Part shown: piece by piece, positions 62,559-64,000 of the stretch
Position numbering within the stretch: the stretch's first letter is position 1
Layout: each line of letters begins with the position of its first letter
DNA from: Bradyrhizobium sp. LHD-71
Lineage (GTDB): Bacteria > Pseudomonadota > Alphaproteobacteria > Rhizobiales > Xanthobacteraceae
Assembly (NCBI RefSeq): GCF_031157255.1
Contig: NZ_JAVIFX010000030.1
Coordinates: 1 to 64,000, forward strand
Direction: 5' to 3'
Length of the DNA stretch: 64,000 nucleotides
Translations under genes and position numbers: made by a program
The notes under the pieces: generated by a model
Told to the model about the DNA's origin: nothing
The model's input: the letters and a program-made list of their open reading frames with translations, nothing else
Database searches by the model: none

Positions 62559-64000
62559 ATGAACGACAGACCTCCTCTGACAGAAGCCGCCAAGAGCTTC
62601 GATGCCGAGGCCTTCGCCAAGAACCTCGCGCGGGCTTTGGACAACGGAAGCAAGGCGCTCTCCGCCTATCTGAAGCCGCGCGAAAACGGCGCGATGCAGG
62701 ATCAGACGGCGGAGGATTTGGCGCAGGTCGTCAAGACGTTTCACGCCGTCGCTAGTTACTGGCTTTCCGATCCGGGCCGCGCCTCAGAGCTGCAGGCGAG
62801 ACTGGGCAAGGCCTATCTCGATCTGTGGAGCAACGCGGCACGTCGTCTTGCGGGGGAAGCCGCGCCGACGACGATTGAAGCATCACCGCGCGACAAGCGC
62901 TTCAAGGATCCGGACTGGAGCTCGAACCAGTTCTTCGACTTCCTCAAGCAGGCCTATCTTCTCACCTCGAAATGCGCCTACGAGCTGGTGCAGGAAGCGC
63001 AAGGTATCGACGAGCACACGCGCAAGAAGGCGGAGTTCTACGTCCAGCAGATCACCAACGCCTTGTCGCCCTCGAACTTTGTGCTGACCAACCCGGAAGT
63101 GTTGCGGCAGACCATGACCTCGAATGCCGACAATCTGGCGCGCGGCATGCAGATGTTTGCGGAGGACATGGAGGCTGGCCACGGCACGCTGCGCATTCGT
63201 CAGTCCGCGGCAAACCTGGAGGTCGGCCGCGACATGGCGGTGACGCCGGGCAAGGTAATCTACCAGAATGAGCTGATGCAGCTCATCCAGTACGAGCCGA
63301 CCACGGCGACCGTTCTGCGCACGCCGTTGCTGATCGTGCCACCGTGGATCAACAAGTACTACATTCTCGATCTCGGCCCGCAGAAGTCGTTCATCAAATG
63401 GTGCGTCGACCAGGGGATCACCGTCTTCGTCATTTCGTGGGTCAATCCCGACAGGACGCTCGGCGAGAAGACCTTTGCCGACTACATGAAGGAAGGCCCC
63501 CTCGCCGCCATGGACGTGATCGAACAGATCACGGGCGAAATGAAAATCCATACGGCCGGCTACTGCGTCGGCGGCACGCTGCTCGCTTCCACGCTGGCAT
63601 GGCTGGCCGAAAAACGCCGCGTTCGCGCAACGTCGGCGACGTTCTTCGCAGCGCAGGTCGATTTCACCCACGCCGGCGACCTGCTCGTGTTCGTCGATGA
63701 AGAACAGATATCAGCGCTCGAGCGCGACATGCGGCAGAACGGCGTGCTCGAAGGCTCAAGGATGGCGAATGCCTTCAACATGCTGCGCTCCAACGACCTG
63801 ATCTGGTCGTACGTCGTCAGCAACTATCTCAAAGGCCAGCAGCCAGCCGCGTTTGACCTGCTGCACTGGAATTCCGATGCGACGCGGATGCCGGCCGCCA
63901 ACCATTCGTACTACCTGCGCAACTGCTATCTGGAGAACCGCCTGTCGAAAGGCACGATGGTGCTCGACAACACCCAGCTCGATCTCTCCAAGGTGAAGCT
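62559..64000 (+). CDS. phaC: Poly(3-hydroxyalkanoate) synthase, partial
   Basis: The reading frame starts at ATG 62559 and is still open at the window's end, giving at least 480 residues of the usual about 590-600. The N-terminal domain (about 1-190) is followed by the alpha/beta hydrolase core with VPPWINKYYILDL and QGITVFVISWVNPD. The nucleophile Cys336 lies in GYCVGGT, the PhaC lipase-like box. It polymerises hydroxyacyl-CoA at the granule surface. The length points to a class I synthase, but the C-terminus with the catalytic His is outside the window. Confidence 0.95.
   Translation, partial: MNDRPPLTEAAKSFDAEAFAKNLARALDNGSKALSAYLKPRENGAMQDQTAEDLAQVVKTFHAVASYWLSDPGRASELQARLGKAYLDLWSNAARRLAGEAAPTTIEASPRDKRFKDPDWSSNQFFDFLKQAYLLTSKCAYELVQEAQGIDEHTRKKAEFYVQQITNALSPSNFVLTNPEVLRQTMTSNADNLARGMQMFAEDMEAGHGTLRIRQSAANLEVGRDMAVTPGKVIYQNELMQLIQYEPTTATVLRTPLLIVPPWINKYYILDLGPQKSFIKWCVDQGITVFVISWVNPDRTLGEKTFADYMKEGPLAAMDVIEQITGEMKIHTAGYCVGGTLLASTLAWLAEKRRVRATSATFFAAQVDFTHAGDLLVFVDEEQISALERDMRQNGVLEGSRMANAFNMLRSNDLIWSYVVSNYLKGQQPAAFDLLHWNSDATRMPAANHSYYLRNCYLENRLSKGTMVLDNTQLDLSKVK

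Overview
The window is high-GC DNA from an alphaproteobacterium, most likely a Bradyrhizobium/Rhodopseudomonas-type member of the Nitrobacteraceae. This is inferred from gene content and protein style (an NDUFS4-type complex I accessory subunit, an OpgC-domain protein, HdeD proteins, a class I-type PHA synthase, many polyamine/iron-type ABC uptake systems) and not from any marker gene. I see no phage, transposase, CRISPR or rRNA genes. Two tRNA genes are present (Pro-TGG and Glu-TTC).

Layout. 1-547: non-coding DNA dense in strong hairpins. 548-9652: a forward catabolic locus with a LysR regulator, a GABA-type aminotransferase, a four-gene polyamine-type ABC importer, an M20-type amidohydrolase and a DDAH/arginine-deiminase-fold enzyme; together these suggest uptake and breakdown of a guanidino or amide-linked amine. 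9685-11596: complex I accessory subunit and OpgC. 11630-17299: an enoyl-CoA hydratase-like gene plus a three-gene ABC importer, divergent from an IclR regulator, with a paired palindrome between them. 17456-23586: a 1616-residue RTX metallophosphoesterase and a LysR regulator. 23676-30689: tRNA genes and small single genes (methyltransferases, DUF192, cold-shock proteins, sirtuin, glyoxalase, DTW-domain protein, class II aldolase). 30816-39183: a tightly coupled reverse-strand operon with a second spermidine-type ABC importer, an amidohydrolase, a COG0523/CobW GTPase and a CocE-type hydrolase. 39271-43523: a PutA with an N-terminal DNA-binding domain and an array of GGTTGC boxes upstream. 43524-46926: HdeD, then the EF-P lysylation module (epmB, epmA, efp). 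47121-52341: an M23 peptidase, an MltB-type transglycosylase and RecJ. 52410-58183: an accessory-looking stretch with a haloacid dehalogenase, two paralogous enoyl-CoA hydratases flanking a MerR/MFS/DUF2938 cassette whose MFS gene is frameshifted, and an acetyltransferase. 58189-64000: glpX, hom, an LL-DAP/alanine-type aminotransferase, a small lipoprotein and the start of phaC, which runs off the window.

How the genes work together. Three separate loci pair ABC uptake with hydrolases, which fits a soil organism that scavenges nitrogen compounds. The EF-P genes form one self-contained post-translational pathway. putA carries its own regulator domain and probable operators. The least explained items are the structured DNA at 1-547, the guanidino-type operon, the CobW-coupled amidohydrolase operon, the orphan RTX phosphoesterase and a decayed copy of an hdeD leader at about 30690-30822.
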